Source: SAR324 cluster bacterium (GTDB lineage: Bacteria > SAR324 > NAC60-12). Taken from it: a stretch of 64,000 nt of DNA. This document shows, one piece after another, positions 36,999 through 47,131 of this stretch. The notes under the pieces are model-generated. The model was given only the letters and a program-made list of their open reading frames with translations. It was not told the DNA's origin and searched no databases. The stretch is from assembly GCA_015232315.1 (NCBI GenBank), contig JADFZZ010000004.1:177414-241413 (forward strand), written 5' to 3'. The translations under genes and the position numbers were made by a program. The stretch's first letter is position 1; every line of letters starts with the position of its first letter.

Positions 36999-39900
36999 AT
37001 GAGCATTCGTGTAGCGCTTCGACATGAAACCAGTTATTCCTATGATCGTCTGGTGAAACTTTCGCCACAGGTCATCCGGTTGCGTCCGGCTCCACACTGC
37101 CGAACACCTGTGACCGCGTATTCGCTGAAAATTGATCCCAAACCCGAATTTATCAACTGGCAACAGGATCCCTTCGGCAATTTTCTGGCGCGTATCACCT
37201 TTGAAGAAAAGCAGACCGCGTGGAGGGTGGTCGTTGATCTTGTGACAGAAATGACAGTGATCAATCCTTTTGATTTTTTTCTGGAAGATTCTGTTGAACA
37301 ATATCCTTTTCACTATGCGCCGAATGTTGCCAAGGAGCTTTCACCATACCTCGAAATTCAGGAGGATGGACCGTTGATCAAGGAGTTCCTCTCAACCATC
37401 AAAGTTGAAAAAGGACGAACCATTGATTTTCTGGTGGCTGTGAATATGAAACTCCATCAGGCAATCCGCTATGTCATTCGTCTGGAACCGGGAATCCAGT
37501 CCTGTGAGGAAACACTCGGTCTCCGTTCCGGATCGTGCCGAGACAGCGCGTGGTTGATGGTTCAGGTACTGCGACATTTTGGTCTGGCGGCACGTTTTAC
37601 GTCAGGCTACCTCATTCAACTCACCCCGGATGTCAAATCCCTGGATGGGCCCTCAGGCACCGATCATGATTTCACAGATCTGCACGCCTGGACTGAGGTT
37701 TATCTTCCGGGGGCCGGTTGGGTTGGTCTTGACCCCACTTCCGGATTGTTTGCGGGTGAAGGTCATCTTCCCCTGGCCAGCACCCCGCATCCGGTAGATG
37801 CGGCCCCCATCACCGGACTGGTGGATGAATGTGAATCAGACATTCATTTTGAAATGCATGTGGATCGAATCCATGAAGATCCCCGTGTCACCAAACCTTA
37901 CACTGACGAACAGTGGACTGATATTCTTAATCTTGGCTGGTCCGTTGATCAAAAACTGGAAGCTGATGATGTCCGCCTCACCATGGGTGGCGAACCCACC
38001 TTTGTTTCCATTGATGATCAGGATGGTCCTGAATGGAATTATACCGCTCTGAGTGAAAAAAAATTTCAGTTGGCCAACAATCTGCTCCAACGCCTGAAAC
38101 AGCGTTTTGCGCCTAAAAGTCTGCTGTTTTACGGGCAGGGGAAATGGTATCCCGGAGAAATCCTGCCCCGCTGGTCGCTGGGATGTTACTGGAGAAAAGA
38201 TGGTGTTCCGGTCTGGCAGAACGAAAAGTTGATTGCGCAGACTCCTGTTTCTGACAAAACCGCAATGGAAATCAAGGCCAGGGAATTCATGGAAAAACTG
38301 GCCGAAAATCTGGGCGTTTCGACCGAATTCATTCTTCCCGGCTATGAGGACGCGTTTTATTATCTGTGGAAAGAAGGAACTCTGCCGGTTAATTTTGATC
38401 CCCTGCAAAAACAACTGGAAGACAAAGTGGAACGGAGCCGTCTGGTAAAGCTTCTGGAAAAAGGATTGGGAAGTTTGACAGGCTATGTTTTGCCGCTGGC
38501 TGAGGATCATTCAGGCGAGCGTTTTTCATGGAAAAGTCGCAGTTGGGTGTTTCGTCGTGATCGCATGTATCTCATTCCCGGTGATTCTGTGATGGGTTTC
38601 CGCTTACCCTTGAATTCACTGGTCTGGGAAGCCGCTGATCAGCGACATCAGATTTATGAACAGGACACCATGCACCCCAGAAAACCGCTGCCGGATCTGG
38701 AAAAATTTCGACAACAGATTGAAGAACGTCATGAGTCCCCACAACCACAGCAGGATATGTCACTCAATCCTTCTGTCTTGAGAACAGCGATTTGTATTGA
38801 GCCCAGAAATGGAATTCTCTATGTGTTTCTCCCGCCGGTCTATGCGCTGGAATCCTGGCTGGATCTGATTTCCACGCTTGAAAAAACGGCCGGTGAACTG
38901 AATACTCCGATCAGGCTTGAAGGCTATCCACCTCCTAAAGACTGGCGTTTGGGTTCCTTTCAGATCACTCCTGATCCAGGTGTGATTGAAGTGAATATTC
39001 ATCCTTCCTCTCATTGGGAAGAACTGGTTTGGAACACCGAAATTCTCTATGAAGAAGCGCGCTTGTCACGTCTGGCCACAGAAAAATTCATGCTCGATGG
39101 CAGGCATACAGGAACTGGTGGCGGAAACCATGTCACCATCGGCGGATCAACGCCTGCGGACAGTCCGTTTTTACGCAGACCAAACCTGCTGAAAAGTCTG
39201 GTGAATTTCTGGCAGAATCATCCCGGTTTGTCCTATCTGTTTTCAGGTCTGTTCATTGGACCAACAAGTCAGGCGCCAAGGGTGGATGAAGCCCGTGATG
39301 GTGCATTGTATGAACTGGAAATCGCGTTTCAGCAATTAGCCGGTTTTACAAATCCATCTCCATGGATTGTCGATCGTGTTCTACGGAACATGCTGGTTGA
39401 TCTTACCGGAAATGGACATCGTGCTGAATTCAGCATCGACAAACTGTATTCTCCCGACAGTTTGAGCGGAAGACAAGGACTGGTTGAACTGCGTGCTTTT
39501 GAAATGCCGCCGCACTCAAGGATGAGTGTGGTTCAACTGTTGTTGATCAGGGCCCTTGTCTCCGCCTTTTGGAAACAACCTTATTCCCAGGCACTGGTCC
39601 CCTGGAATACAGAGTTGCACGATCGGTTCATGCTGCCTCATTTTGTAAGACAAGACCTGCTGGATGTTCTGAAATATCTGGAATTATCGGGTTTTTCTTT
39701 TGATCCGGAGTGGTTTGCTCCATTTATGGAATTCAGATTTCCACATTACGGCACCATCAACGCGGATGACATCAAACTCGAACTTCGCATGGCACTCGAA
39801 CCATGGAATGTGCTGGGCGAAGAAATGGTGACCGGTCTCACGTCAAGGTTTGTGGATGCTTCTGTCGAACGGCTTCAGGTGGAAATCACCGGTTTGACAC

Positions 39901-40283
39901 CAACCCGACATCTGGTTTTGTGCAATGGCCGGAGAATTCCCTTGACCAATACGGGCACACAGGGGCATTACGTCGCAGGTGTTCGGTATCAGGCCTGGAA
40001 AGCGCCATCTTCTCTGCATCCGACCATTCCTGTGCATAATCCACTGGTGTTTGATATTTATGACAAGTGGAATCAACGGTCTATTGCCGGTTGTACTTAT
40101 CATGTCTCCCATCCTGGAGGCTTGTCTTACGAAACACGCCCGGTGAATGCCTATGAAGCCGAAACCCGCAGAATCTCCCGGTTTATACCGTTCGGTCACA
40201 CACCGGGAAATATACCCTGCCCTCCAGAAGAAACCAATCCCTGGTATCCCTACACGCTTGATCTACGCAAACAACCTGTGTAA
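36999..40283 (+). CDS. Transglutaminase-like protein with DUF2126 (putative amidoligase) region
   Basis: 1094 residues. The N-terminal part (to about 290) is a bacterial transglutaminase/protease-like module: RVALRHETSYSYDRLVKLSPQ, the catalytic Cys in SGSCRDSAWLMVQVLRHFG, His in DLHAWTEVYLPGAGW and Asp in LDPTSGL. From about 320 on DUF2126 begins (LTMGGEPTFVSIDDQDGPEWN), with later blocks DGRHTGTGGGNHVTIGGST and a basic C-terminal barrel. DUF2126 has been proposed as a glutamine-synthetase-fold amidoligase-type partner of these operons. The triad is intact. Cytoplasmic by lack of a signal peptide. Third gene of the first set. Confidence 0.92.
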   Translation: MSIRVALRHETSYSYDRLVKLSPQVIRLRPAPHCRTPVTAYSLKIDPKPEFINWQQDPFGNFLARITFEEKQTAWRVVVDLVTEMTVINPFDFFLEDSVEQYPFHYAPNVAKELSPYLEIQEDGPLIKEFLSTIKVEKGRTIDFLVAVNMKLHQAIRYVIRLEPGIQSCEETLGLRSGSCRDSAWLMVQVLRHFGLAARFTSGYLIQLTPDVKSLDGPSGTDHDFTDLHAWTEVYLPGAGWVGLDPTSGLFAGEGHLPLASTPHPVDAAPITGLVDECESDIHFEMHVDRIHEDPRVTKPYTDEQWTDILNLGWSVDQKLEADDVRLTMGGEPTFVSIDDQDGPEWNYTALSEKKFQLANNLLQRLKQRFAPKSLLFYGQGKWYPGEILPRWSLGCYWRKDGVPVWQNEKLIAQTPVSDKTAMEIKAREFMEKLAENLGVSTEFILPGYEDAFYYLWKEGTLPVNFDPLQKQLEDKVERSRLVKLLEKGLGSLTGYVLPLAEDHSGERFSWKSRSWVFRRDRMYLIPGDSVMGFRLPLNSLVWEAADQRHQIYEQDTMHPRKPLPDLEKFRQQIEERHESPQPQQDMSLNPSVLRTAICIEPRNGILYVFLPPVYALESWLDLISTLEKTAGELNTPIRLEGYPPPKDWRLGSFQITPDPGVIEVNIHPSSHWEELVWNTEILYEEARLSRLATEKFMLDGRHTGTGGGNHVTIGGSTPADSPFLRRPNLLKSLVNFWQNHPGLSYLFSGLFIGPTSQAPRVDEARDGALYELEIAFQQLAGFTNPSPWIVDRVLRNMLVDLTGNGHRAEFSIDKLYSPDSLSGRQGLVELRAFEMPPHSRMSVVQLLLIRALVSAFWKQPYSQALVPWNTELHDRFMLPHFVRQDLLDVLKYLELSGFSFDPEWFAPFMEFRFPHYGTINADDIKLELRMALEPWNVLGEEMVTGLTSRFVDASVERLQVEITGLTPTRHLVLCNGRRIPLTNTGTQGHYVAGVRYQAWKAPSSLHPTIPVHNPLVFDIYDKWNQRSIAGCTYHVSHPGGLSYETRPVNAYEAETRRISRFIPFGHTPGNIPCPPEETNPWYPYTLDLRKQPV

Positions 40284-40317
40284 ATAGTGCCTACATATTT
40301 TCAGGATTTGATTGGGC

Positions 40318-40545
40318 GATGGCATTCAAACAGGGCGACCGCCGGTCGCCCCTACACATGGTGATGGCATTCAAACAGGGCGACCCGCCGGTCGCCCCTA
40401 CACATGGTGGGATGGCATTCAAACAGGGCGACCCGCCGGTCACCCCCACACATGGTGTGATGGCATTCAAACAGGGCGACCCGCCGGTCACCCCCACACA
40501 TGGTGTGATGGCATTCAAACAGGGCGACCCACTGGTCGTCCAATA
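40318..40545. repeat. Tandem hairpin repeats, locus 2a (five ~48-bp units)
   Basis: Units start at 40318, 40363, 40411, 40459 and 40507 with GATGGCATTCAAACA followed by GGGCGACC-CGCC-GGTCGCCC or variants, and CACATGGTG. The period is 45-48 bases. Variants share compensating changes (for example GGTCACCC twice), showing local amplification. The array is open in several frames but no translation is credible. Confidence 0.9.
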
Positions 40546-40769
40546 GGGCATTAATAATTGTTTTTCATGATTTGATGTAGGGGCGACCCGCCGGTCGCCC
40601 ATTAATGCGCCGGGATAAAATAGAACAATGGCATTAATAATTGTTTTTCATGATTTGATGTAGGGGCGACCCGCTGGTCGTCCAATAGGGCATTAATAAT
40701 TGTTTTTCATGATTTGATGTAGGGGCGACCCGCCGGTCGCCCATTAATGCGCCGGGATAAAATAGAACA
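40546..40769. repeat. Tandem hairpin repeats, locus 2b (82/142-bp units)
   Basis: GGGCATTAATAATTG...TTTTCATGATTTGATGTAG plus the hairpin core recur three times (40546, about 40629, 40688). The first and third copies extend to GCGCCGGGATAAAATAGAACA, giving a 142-base higher-order duplication. It ends at the ribosome binding site of the next gene. Confidence 0.9.
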
Positions 40770-40775
40770 GGGGAT

Positions 40776-43307
40776 ATGCAACAATTTCAGCAGAATAGTT
40801 CAGTTTCGTTCCAGAGCATGGAAAGCCAACAGGGTCTGTTCAGTGAATGGGGAAGTTACGCGCCTTTGCTGGAGATGGATGAAATCCTTTCACCCGAAGG
40901 CGACGTGCGCGCTCACTGGAAATTTCTGGTGGATTCCATGCAGAAACTGGGACCCGAGGAAGTTTGGCGCCGACAGCAGGTGATTGAAGACTGGCTCAGG
41001 CAGGATGGTGCCAGCTATAACATTTATGATGGTCAGAAAACAGAAAATCACCCGTGGAAACTGGATCCCTTGCCGGTGTTGTTCAGCAGTCAGGAGTGGA
41101 CAGTCATTGAACAGGGACTTTCTCAACGGGCTGAACTGCTCAACCGTGTGTTTGTGGATCTTTACAGCGAACGGAGAATCATCAGGCACGGACTGGTTCC
41201 ACCTGATATTATTTTCAGGCATCCCGCCTTTTTACGACCATGCCAACACACCTTGCCCCAAAATCATAAGGCACTGATGTTTTACAGTGCCGATTTGATT
41301 CGGGGAATGGATGGTGCTTTGAGGGTGATGGGTGACCGGACCCAGAATCCTTCCGGTCTGGGATATGCCCTCGAAAACCGCCAGACCCTCATGAAAGTCA
41401 TGCCCAGCCTGTTCAGGGATTCCCATGTCCATCGTCTGGTGCATTTTTTCCGCAGCATGACCCAATCTCTCAGGCGACTGGTTCCGGGAGAAGAACTGCC
41501 GTTGATCATTGTCCTGACTCCAGGCAAGGAAAGTGAAACCTACTATGAACACGAATTCCTCGCCAACTATTTGGGTTACACGCTGGTGCAGGCGGAAGAT
41601 CTGGTGGTACAGCGCCAAGTGGTTTATTTCAGATCCATGGAAGGACTCCGCAAGGTCGATGTGATTCTTCGAAGAGTCGATGAGGATTATTGTGATCCCC
41701 TTGAACTCAGAGGCGATTCTCTGCTGGGAATTCCCGGACTGCTTCAGGTGGTCAGAGCTGGCAACGTTAAAGTTGTCAATCCCCTGGGCAGTGGAATTCT
41801 GGAAAGCCCCATCCTGATGGCATTTCTCCCTGCCCTGTCAGAATATTTTCTGGGTGAAAAACTGTTGTTGCCCTCGGTGAAAACGTTGTGGTGCGGCAAT
41901 TCATCTCATCTGGAAGCCGTGATGGACCAGATGGAAAATTATGTCATCAAACCCATCCATCCATCAGTTTCTACAGAGATTGTCTTCGGGAAAACACTGA
42001 TTCCAGAAGAGTTGGAAAAATTAAGAAAGAAAATTCTCGGCAATCCGGAGTTGTTTGTCGCGGAGGAATACATCGGGTTGTCTACCGTTCCTGTTGTGCA
42101 TGAACATCATATTGAACCATGCCGTGTCGGATTCCGGGGGTTTGTGTTCGCGCATCAGGATGAATATCAGGTGCTTTCCGGTGGTCTTGCCCGTGTTGCG
42201 CCGAACCCTGACGCACTGGTCATTTCCAATCAGTATGGTGGACGCAACAAAGATATCTGGGTGCTTGCGTCTGAACCTGAAGAAACCGTGGAGACCTTCA
42301 AGATCCCCCGATCAACACTACAGTTTAGAGTGGAAAAAAGTGTTTCCGGAAGAATCGCGGAAAATTATTTCTGGATGGGACGATATGTGCAACGCACGGA
42401 AAATCTTCTGAGAATCCTGCGACAGATTATGCAGATGGCTCAGCCTGAAGCCGAAGAACAGGGTTATCTCCGATTGTTGATGCGGATGCTGACCCATTTC
42501 ACAGCCAATTATCCCGGATATGCTGGAATTTCTTCAGATTGGATAGAAAATCCTGTGCCAATGCTTGAAAAAAACATGCTGGATCCCCGGCATTTCAGCA
42601 GTCTGGCTTTTAATATTGAGCAGATCAACCGCAACTCACAAAATCTTCATGATCAGATGTCAGAAGAATTGCGAGGTTACGTCAACCAACTTTCTGAGGT
42701 GATTCAGGAGGATGCGCCCCGGGATTTTCAGAAAATGGTACAAACCCTGTCCATGAATCTGTGCGCCATCCGTGGTGCACTGCATGATTCCATCGACGAC
42801 AGCATGGCCTGGATGTTCTGGAATTCGGGACGCCGTTTGGAATGGTCCATTAATGTCGTGATCATGATGTGGAGTGTTGCGATCAATCCTGAAGCCCTGC
42901 CACGGGATGTATGGAAATCCATGCTGTCTCTGACAGATAGCTGGACCATGTTCCGTAACCGTTTTTCGATCATTCCCGATTTTCAAAGTTTGCAGGAAAT
43001 TCTTTTGACCGATGTGAGCAGTCCGCATTCGGTAACGACCCAGGTGATGATCCTCAAGGAGCATCTTGAAAAAATAAAACGTGACTCTCAACGATATACG
43101 ACAGAGGATGAGGAAGAACTCCTGCATGAATTGCTGGCTCGTCTGAAAGTCGCTAATTTCAATTTTGTCAGTCCTGAACAGGATCAGATTTCACCACGTA
43201 GTTCCTTCGGGCGATTCATGCTTGAAGTGAATACGCTGTTAAGAAATTTGTCCGACACCATTCAGACAGATTTTATTCTGCCCAAAGAATTACCCCGACA
43301 GATTTAA
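40776..43307 (+). CDS. ATP-grasp / alpha-E fusion protein
   Basis: 843 residues. Residues about 60-510 repeat the circularly permuted ATP-grasp fold (LFSSQEWTVIEQGLSQRAELL, LGYTLVQAEDLVVQ, VDVILRRVDEDYCDPLEL, YQVLSGGLARVAPN). In the metal-binding segment the first set's [10 protein letters not shown] is MGDRTQNPSG here, so catalysis may differ. Residues about 520-830 are an alpha-E domain (GRIAENYFWMGRYVQRTENLL). It is thus the fused counterpart of the two separate genes at 34574 and 36018. AGGGGA precedes the ATG, right after the repeat array. It is 4 bases before the next transglutaminase gene. Confidence 0.92.
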   Translation: MQQFQQNSSVSFQSMESQQGLFSEWGSYAPLLEMDEILSPEGDVRAHWKFLVDSMQKLGPEEVWRRQQVIEDWLRQDGASYNIYDGQKTENHPWKLDPLPVLFSSQEWTVIEQGLSQRAELLNRVFVDLYSERRIIRHGLVPPDIIFRHPAFLRPCQHTLPQNHKALMFYSADLIRGMDGALRVMGDRTQNPSGLGYALENRQTLMKVMPSLFRDSHVHRLVHFFRSMTQSLRRLVPGEELPLIIVLTPGKESETYYEHEFLANYLGYTLVQAEDLVVQRQVVYFRSMEGLRKVDVILRRVDEDYCDPLELRGDSLLGIPGLLQVVRAGNVKVVNPLGSGILESPILMAFLPALSEYFLGEKLLLPSVKTLWCGNSSHLEAVMDQMENYVIKPIHPSVSTEIVFGKTLIPEELEKLRKKILGNPELFVAEEYIGLSTVPVVHEHHIEPCRVGFRGFVFAHQDEYQVLSGGLARVAPNPDALVISNQYGGRNKDIWVLASEPEETVETFKIPRSTLQFRVEKSVSGRIAENYFWMGRYVQRTENLLRILRQIMQMAQPEAEEQGYLRLLMRMLTHFTANYPGYAGISSDWIENPVPMLEKNMLDPRHFSSLAFNIEQINRNSQNLHDQMSEELRGYVNQLSEVIQEDAPRDFQKMVQTLSMNLCAIRGALHDSIDDSMAWMFWNSGRRLEWSINVVIMMWSVAINPEALPRDVWKSMLSLTDSWTMFRNRFSIIPDFQSLQEILLTDVSSPHSVTTQVMILKEHLEKIKRDSQRYTTEDEEELLHELLARLKVANFNFVSPEQDQISPRSSFGRFMLEVNTLLRNLSDTIQTDFILPKELPRQI

Positions 43308-43311
43308 ACCT

Positions 43312-44223
43312 ATGCCTGTTTACAATATCACGCATAAAACACATTATCGCTATGAAGAACCGGTCAGCTTATGCCACAATGAAATACGCATGCTTTCCCG
43401 GGAATTTCCTCATCAGCGCAGCCTCAAAACAGAAGTACACATCAACCCCCAGGCCAGCATTTATTCAGAACGTGAGGATTTTTTCGGAAACCGGGTCGCC
43501 TATTTTTCTGTGGAACGTCCCCATGCGTTACTGGAAATTGTTGTCAATAACATCGTTGAAACGGTATCGCAACCCCCGGTAAATTTTAAGGATAGCCCTG
43601 CCTGGGATGACATGTGTCATTGGCTTGAAACAGGCGGAAACGCCGAATGTTTTGAACTGCGCGAATTCTGTCATCCCTCCCCCAAAGTCCCCCTTCTACC
43701 GGGGATGAAAGATTATGCGCTGATTTCATTTTTACCGGGAAGGCCCGTTCTTGAAGCCGCCATGGATCTCACCTCAAGAATTTTTAAGGACTTTATATTT
43801 GATCCCAAAGCCACCGATGTTTCCACACCTTTGTCAAAAGTATGGCAACAAAAACGGGGAGTGTGTCAGGATTTCGCGCATGTCGGGATTGCTTGTCTGA
43901 GGTCTTTGGGATTGCCGGCCCGCTACATGAGTGGTTATCTGGAAACGTTGCCGCCTCCCGGGAAACCCAAGCTGATCGGGGTGGATATGTCTCATGCCTG
44001 GTTTTCAGTCGGCGTCCCGCAACTGGGATGGTTCGATTTTGACCCCACCAATAACCAGATGCCCTCTTCCCGGCATATCAGCATCGCCTGGGGGCGTGAC
44101 TACAGTGATGTCACTCCGCTGAAAGGCATCATTTTCGGGGGCGGCGACAAACAGGAACTCAAAGTATCTGTTGATGTTTCCCGCCGACCTGACCGCACAT
44201 CGGGCTTACTGCTTAGGCCGTAG
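43312..44223 (+). CDS. Transglutaminase-like superfamily protein
   Basis: 303 residues. Bacterial transglutaminase-like N-terminus (YNITHKTHYRYEEPVSLCHNEIRM) and core with intact triad: Cys in KRGVCQDFAHVGIACLRSLG, His in SHAWFSVGVP and Asp in WFDFDPTNNQ. No DUF2126 region. It closes the second set and is presumably translationally coupled to the ATP-grasp/alpha-E fusion. The stop codon lies inside a palindromic repeat (44220-44241). Probably a peptidase or amide-exchange enzyme acting on the ligase product; inference from family context. Confidence 0.93.
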   Translation: MPVYNITHKTHYRYEEPVSLCHNEIRMLSREFPHQRSLKTEVHINPQASIYSEREDFFGNRVAYFSVERPHALLEIVVNNIVETVSQPPVNFKDSPAWDDMCHWLETGGNAECFELREFCHPSPKVPLLPGMKDYALISFLPGRPVLEAAMDLTSRIFKDFIFDPKATDVSTPLSKVWQQKRGVCQDFAHVGIACLRSLGLPARYMSGYLETLPPPGKPKLIGVDMSHAWFSVGVPQLGWFDFDPTNNQMPSSRHISIAWGRDYSDVTPLKGIIFGGGDKQELKVSVDVSRRPDRTSGLLLRP

Positions 44224-44241
44224 AGACGTGCGCATCTCTAC
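44220..44241. repeat. Palindromic repeat, GTAGAGACG family, copy 3 (short)
   Basis: GTAGAGACGTGCGCATCTCTAC with a shortened right arm. Its first bases supply the TAG stop codon of the transglutaminase gene. It sits between convergent genes, so it may serve as a terminator hairpin. Confidence 0.7.
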
Positions 44242-44243
44242 GA

Positions 44244-45122
44244 TTATTCAAACACACCTTTACTCTGGCCTGTCACATTTTTCATATTCTCACGGTATGG
44301 CCCCCACAAGGCACTTCCTTCTTTCAGGGTAACGGTTCCCTGTGACTGAATGACAGCCTGACCTTCCGGCGATTTGATATAGTCGATAAATTTAGCGACA
44401 TCCGGAGTCATTTTTACGGCCGTTACGATATACAGCGGGCGAAAGAGTTTATAGGTTCCATTGGAAATATTCTGAACAGAAGGATCGACACCATTGAGGT
44501 TCAAAATCTTGACCTTGCTTTTTTTAGCGGAAGACACCCCGTCGAGTCCAATCGAGTATTTGGATTTTTCGACAGCTTTTTCCAGCGGACCTGTACTTTC
44601 AAATTCCTGGGTCACCTTGAAATCAGCGTCGGCATTACCAAAAATCAGTTCCCTGGCCATCATGCCAACTCCTGAAATTTTACCTTCCCGGGCAAACACA
44701 TCAATTTTATGATCGTCGCCGCCCAGTTGTTTCCAGTTGGTGATTTCGCCGGAAAACACTTTTCGCAAATCACCATGGCTGATATCACTCACCGGGTTGT
44801 CCGGATTGACGATAGCGACAAGCGCGTCCCAGGCGATAGCATGCAGTTTCACACCTTTTTCTGAATCTTCGAGCATCAAATGCCGACAGGATCCTCCCAG
44901 ATCAGCCACACCTGCTGCTGTTTCCCGGATCCCTTTGGTCGCGCCGCCGCCATCAATGGTAATGTGAATCCCTTCTTTTTTTTCAAAGGCTTTGGCGATT
45001 TCACTCATGTAGGCTTTTTTGGAAATTCCACACCCCACCCATGCCAGCTCAGCCTGGACAGCGGGAACATGGATCAGACTGGCGAACATCAGTCCGGTAA
45101 TCATCGCTTTGATATGTTTCAT
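44244..45122 (-). CDS. Periplasmic phosphate-type (PstS-like) substrate-binding protein
   Basis: 292 residues from ATG 45122 (GAGGAG upstream). Signal peptide MITGLMFASLIHVPAVQA. The PBP-like domain shows ITIDGGGATKGIRETAAGVADLGGSCR, VAIVNPDNPVSDIS, LRKVFSGEITNWKQLGG and a second lobe ending FIDYIKSPEGQAVIQSQGT. The pattern is that of phosphate ABC-type binding proteins, although the usual SGSG/T phosphate loop is not evident. No pstCAB transporter is present. It lies 29 bases downstream of a chemoreceptor on the same strand, so it may be a sensory binding protein (inference). Confidence 0.87.
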   Translation of the reverse strand: MKHIKAMITGLMFASLIHVPAVQAELAWVGCGISKKAYMSEIAKAFEKKEGIHITIDGGGATKGIRETAAGVADLGGSCRHLMLEDSEKGVKLHAIAWDALVAIVNPDNPVSDISHGDLRKVFSGEITNWKQLGGDDHKIDVFAREGKISGVGMMARELIFGNADADFKVTQEFESTGPLEKAVEKSKYSIGLDGVSSAKKSKVKILNLNGVDPSVQNISNGTYKLFRPLYIVTAVKMTPDVAKFIDYIKSPEGQAVIQSQGTVTLKEGSALWGPYRENMKNVTGQSKGVFE

Positions 45123-45151
45123 AAAACTCCTCAGATTCAAGGTTGAAAAAA

Positions 45152-47131
45152 TCACGTGATTTGCTCACGTGGATCCATCAAAACGCCAACAGGCGCATGA
45201 AGGTTGGTAAATTGGGAAGAATCCTCAATTTCAAATGAAGCGATGGATTGTTTCAGGTTGTTTGCCAGCACCAGCAACTCATCAGCTTTCTGCCGGGTGA
45301 GGGTGACTCTTTGGGTAAAATCGCTGGAAACTTGCTGGATGTGTTTTATTTTTTCATCCACCTGTCGCACTTCAACAGACACCATGGACGCGTTTTTAGC
45401 GACCTGGTTCAAACCCGTTGTTTCTTCATTGATGCTCCGCACCGCTTCACGGGCCGATACAGAAATTTGCTGGGTATGACTGGAAATTTCCCTCAGTCCG
45501 GTAGTGGCTTCCTGAACGTTCATCAGCGATTCCCTGCTGAACTGGGCCATCTGGCTCACCGTCTTGACCATTTGAGTGGAATGACTGGTTTGTGATTCTA
45601 CGGCCTCATCAATTTTCTGATTGATCTCCATCACTTTTTCGATGATCTCGCTCACATGCTGTGCATGAGAATAAACAGATTCCGTCCTTTTCTGAATTTC
45701 CTGTACATGATTGCCGATTTCATTGTTCACATCCGCGGTCTGGTTGGCCAGGGCTTTGACTTCCGCGGCGACTACCGCAAAGCCTTTGCCTGCTTCTCCC
45801 GCGCTGGCGGCCTCAATCGTGGCGTTCAGGGCCAGCATGTTGGTTTGTGAGGCAATCGAATCAATTTGACGGACGGCCCTGACGATATTGTTGGTCAGTT
45901 CATTCAATTGTCCAACCACCACCAGTGTTTCACCGGAGCTTTTGTTGGCGGATGTTGAAATTTCAGAGGCGTTTTCTGTCAATTTTTCAATGCCGGATAA
46001 GGCGGAGGCCATACTGTTTACAACCTGAAGAATAGAATTTATGTCTGACGAAACTTGATTGATATTGCTTTGAATGCCGCTCATGTTGGCTGATGATTCT
46101 TCCGTTGCGGCCGCCACCATCGTCAGGTTTTCCTGCAAGTTCCCGACAGAAGAACTGGTGGCCGTGGCACTGGAGGATACCTGTTCGGTGGAAGACGCGA
46201 CAGTCTGGATGTTGGCGGCAATATGCCCTGAGGAAGACGCGATGATATTGGCTTCTTTTTGAAGATCTTTGGAATGTTGAGCCATCAGTGCTTCATTTTC
46301 CATGATTTCGTGGGCTGCATGGTCGAGAACAGTGGCATTTTGAGCGATATGCTGGATCATGCCCGAAAGATTTTGGGCCATGTCATTGACATGACTCGCC
46401 ATTGTCCCGATTTCATCTTTCTGGGTCAAGATGACACGATGTCCCAGATTGCCATTACCCAGGCTATGAATGACCTCTGCGATGGAGGATAAGGGCTTGA
46501 TGATCAGTTTCCGGAGAATCAGCGAAATACTCACCAGCAGTAGCATGCCTGAAACCAGAGCCATGACGAATAACTCCTTGCGTAAGGTTGCGGCACTGCT
46601 TTTTTTATAATCCCCGAGTTCCTGCAACACGGTTTCCATGTTGTGTTCGGAACGCTTGATTTTTTTGTTATTGAATTCACTGGTCACCAGCATGACCACT
46701 TCGCCCAGATTTTCTGTGCCCTGTTTTATGGGTTTGCGCAGTTCCCTGACGTTGGGGGTGTTGTCCAACGCTGTTTTGGTCGTCATGGCGTTTCCGCCGG
46801 AATCCACAAAATAGATTCCAAGAAATTCCCGGTCTTTGCTGACTTCGTCCACCAGGGATTCCAGCATGGAAAAATCATAAGTGGAATAAGCCTCAGGCGC
46901 AATGGACGCTAAAAACGTGAGCATCATCTCAGCTTTGTTGTTCAAGGCAATATCCAGTTCCTCTTTAATCTGGGCATTGGCATCTTTCAACGCTGATGCG
47001 CTCTTGTCCATGTACCGATCAAACATCTGGTTCTGATCATTGTCTATCAACCAAAACAAAATAATAAAAATCAGAGACAGAATTCCCAACAAAAATATAT
47101 TTAATTTTTTGGATAACGAAATGTATGGCAT
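45152..47131 (-). CDS. Methyl-accepting chemotaxis protein
   Basis: About 659 residues from ATG 47131 (AGGA upstream); the TTG-initiated longer frame is rejected. TM1 ([20 protein letters not shown]) and TM2 ([21 protein letters not shown]) flank a periplasmic domain of about 150 residues with a single-Cache-like ending ([15 protein letters not shown]...[14 protein letters not shown]). HAMP follows ([22 protein letters not shown]), then the signalling domain with [20 protein letters not shown] and [15 protein letters not shown]. No C-terminal docking pentapeptide. It is followed by the PstS-like gene, a likely two-gene operon. Confidence 0.93.
   Translation of the reverse strand: MPYISLSKKLNIFLLGILSLIFIILFWLIDNDQNQMFDRYMDKSASALKDANAQIKEELDIALNNKAEMMLTFLASIAPEAYSTYDFSMLESLVDEVSKDREFLGIYFVDSGGNAMTTKTALDNTPNVRELRKPIKQGTENLGEVVMLVTSEFNNKKIKRSEHNMETVLQELGDYKKSSAATLRKELFVMALVSGMLLLVSISLILRKLIIKPLSSIAEVIHSLGNGNLGHRVILTQKDEIGTMASHVNDMAQNLSGMIQHIAQNATVLDHAAHEIMENEALMAQHSKDLQKEANIIASSSGHIAANIQTVASSTEQVSSSATATSSSVGNLQENLTMVAAATEESSANMSGIQSNINQVSSDINSILQVVNSMASALSGIEKLTENASEISTSANKSSGETLVVVGQLNELTNNIVRAVRQIDSIASQTNMLALNATIEAASAGEAGKGFAVVAAEVKALANQTADVNNEIGNHVQEIQKRTESVYSHAQHVSEIIEKVMEINQKIDEAVESQTSHSTQMVKTVSQMAQFSRESLMNVQEATTGLREISSHTQQISVSAREAVRSINEETTGLNQVAKNASMVSVEVRQVDEKIKHIQQVSSDFTQRVTLTRQKADELLVLANNLKQSIASFEIEDSSQFTNLHAPVGVLMDPREQIT

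Noticed and set aside
40318-40545. Regular repeats at a 45-48-base period resembling a CRISPR array
   Set aside because: The spacers are the same in every unit, the core is a symmetric hairpin, and there are no cas genes. These are tandem repeats.
40291-40602. Open frames on both strands across the repeat array
   Set aside because: All translate the repeat unit over and over in several frames at once, with no ribosome binding site; a by-product of repeat length divisible by three.
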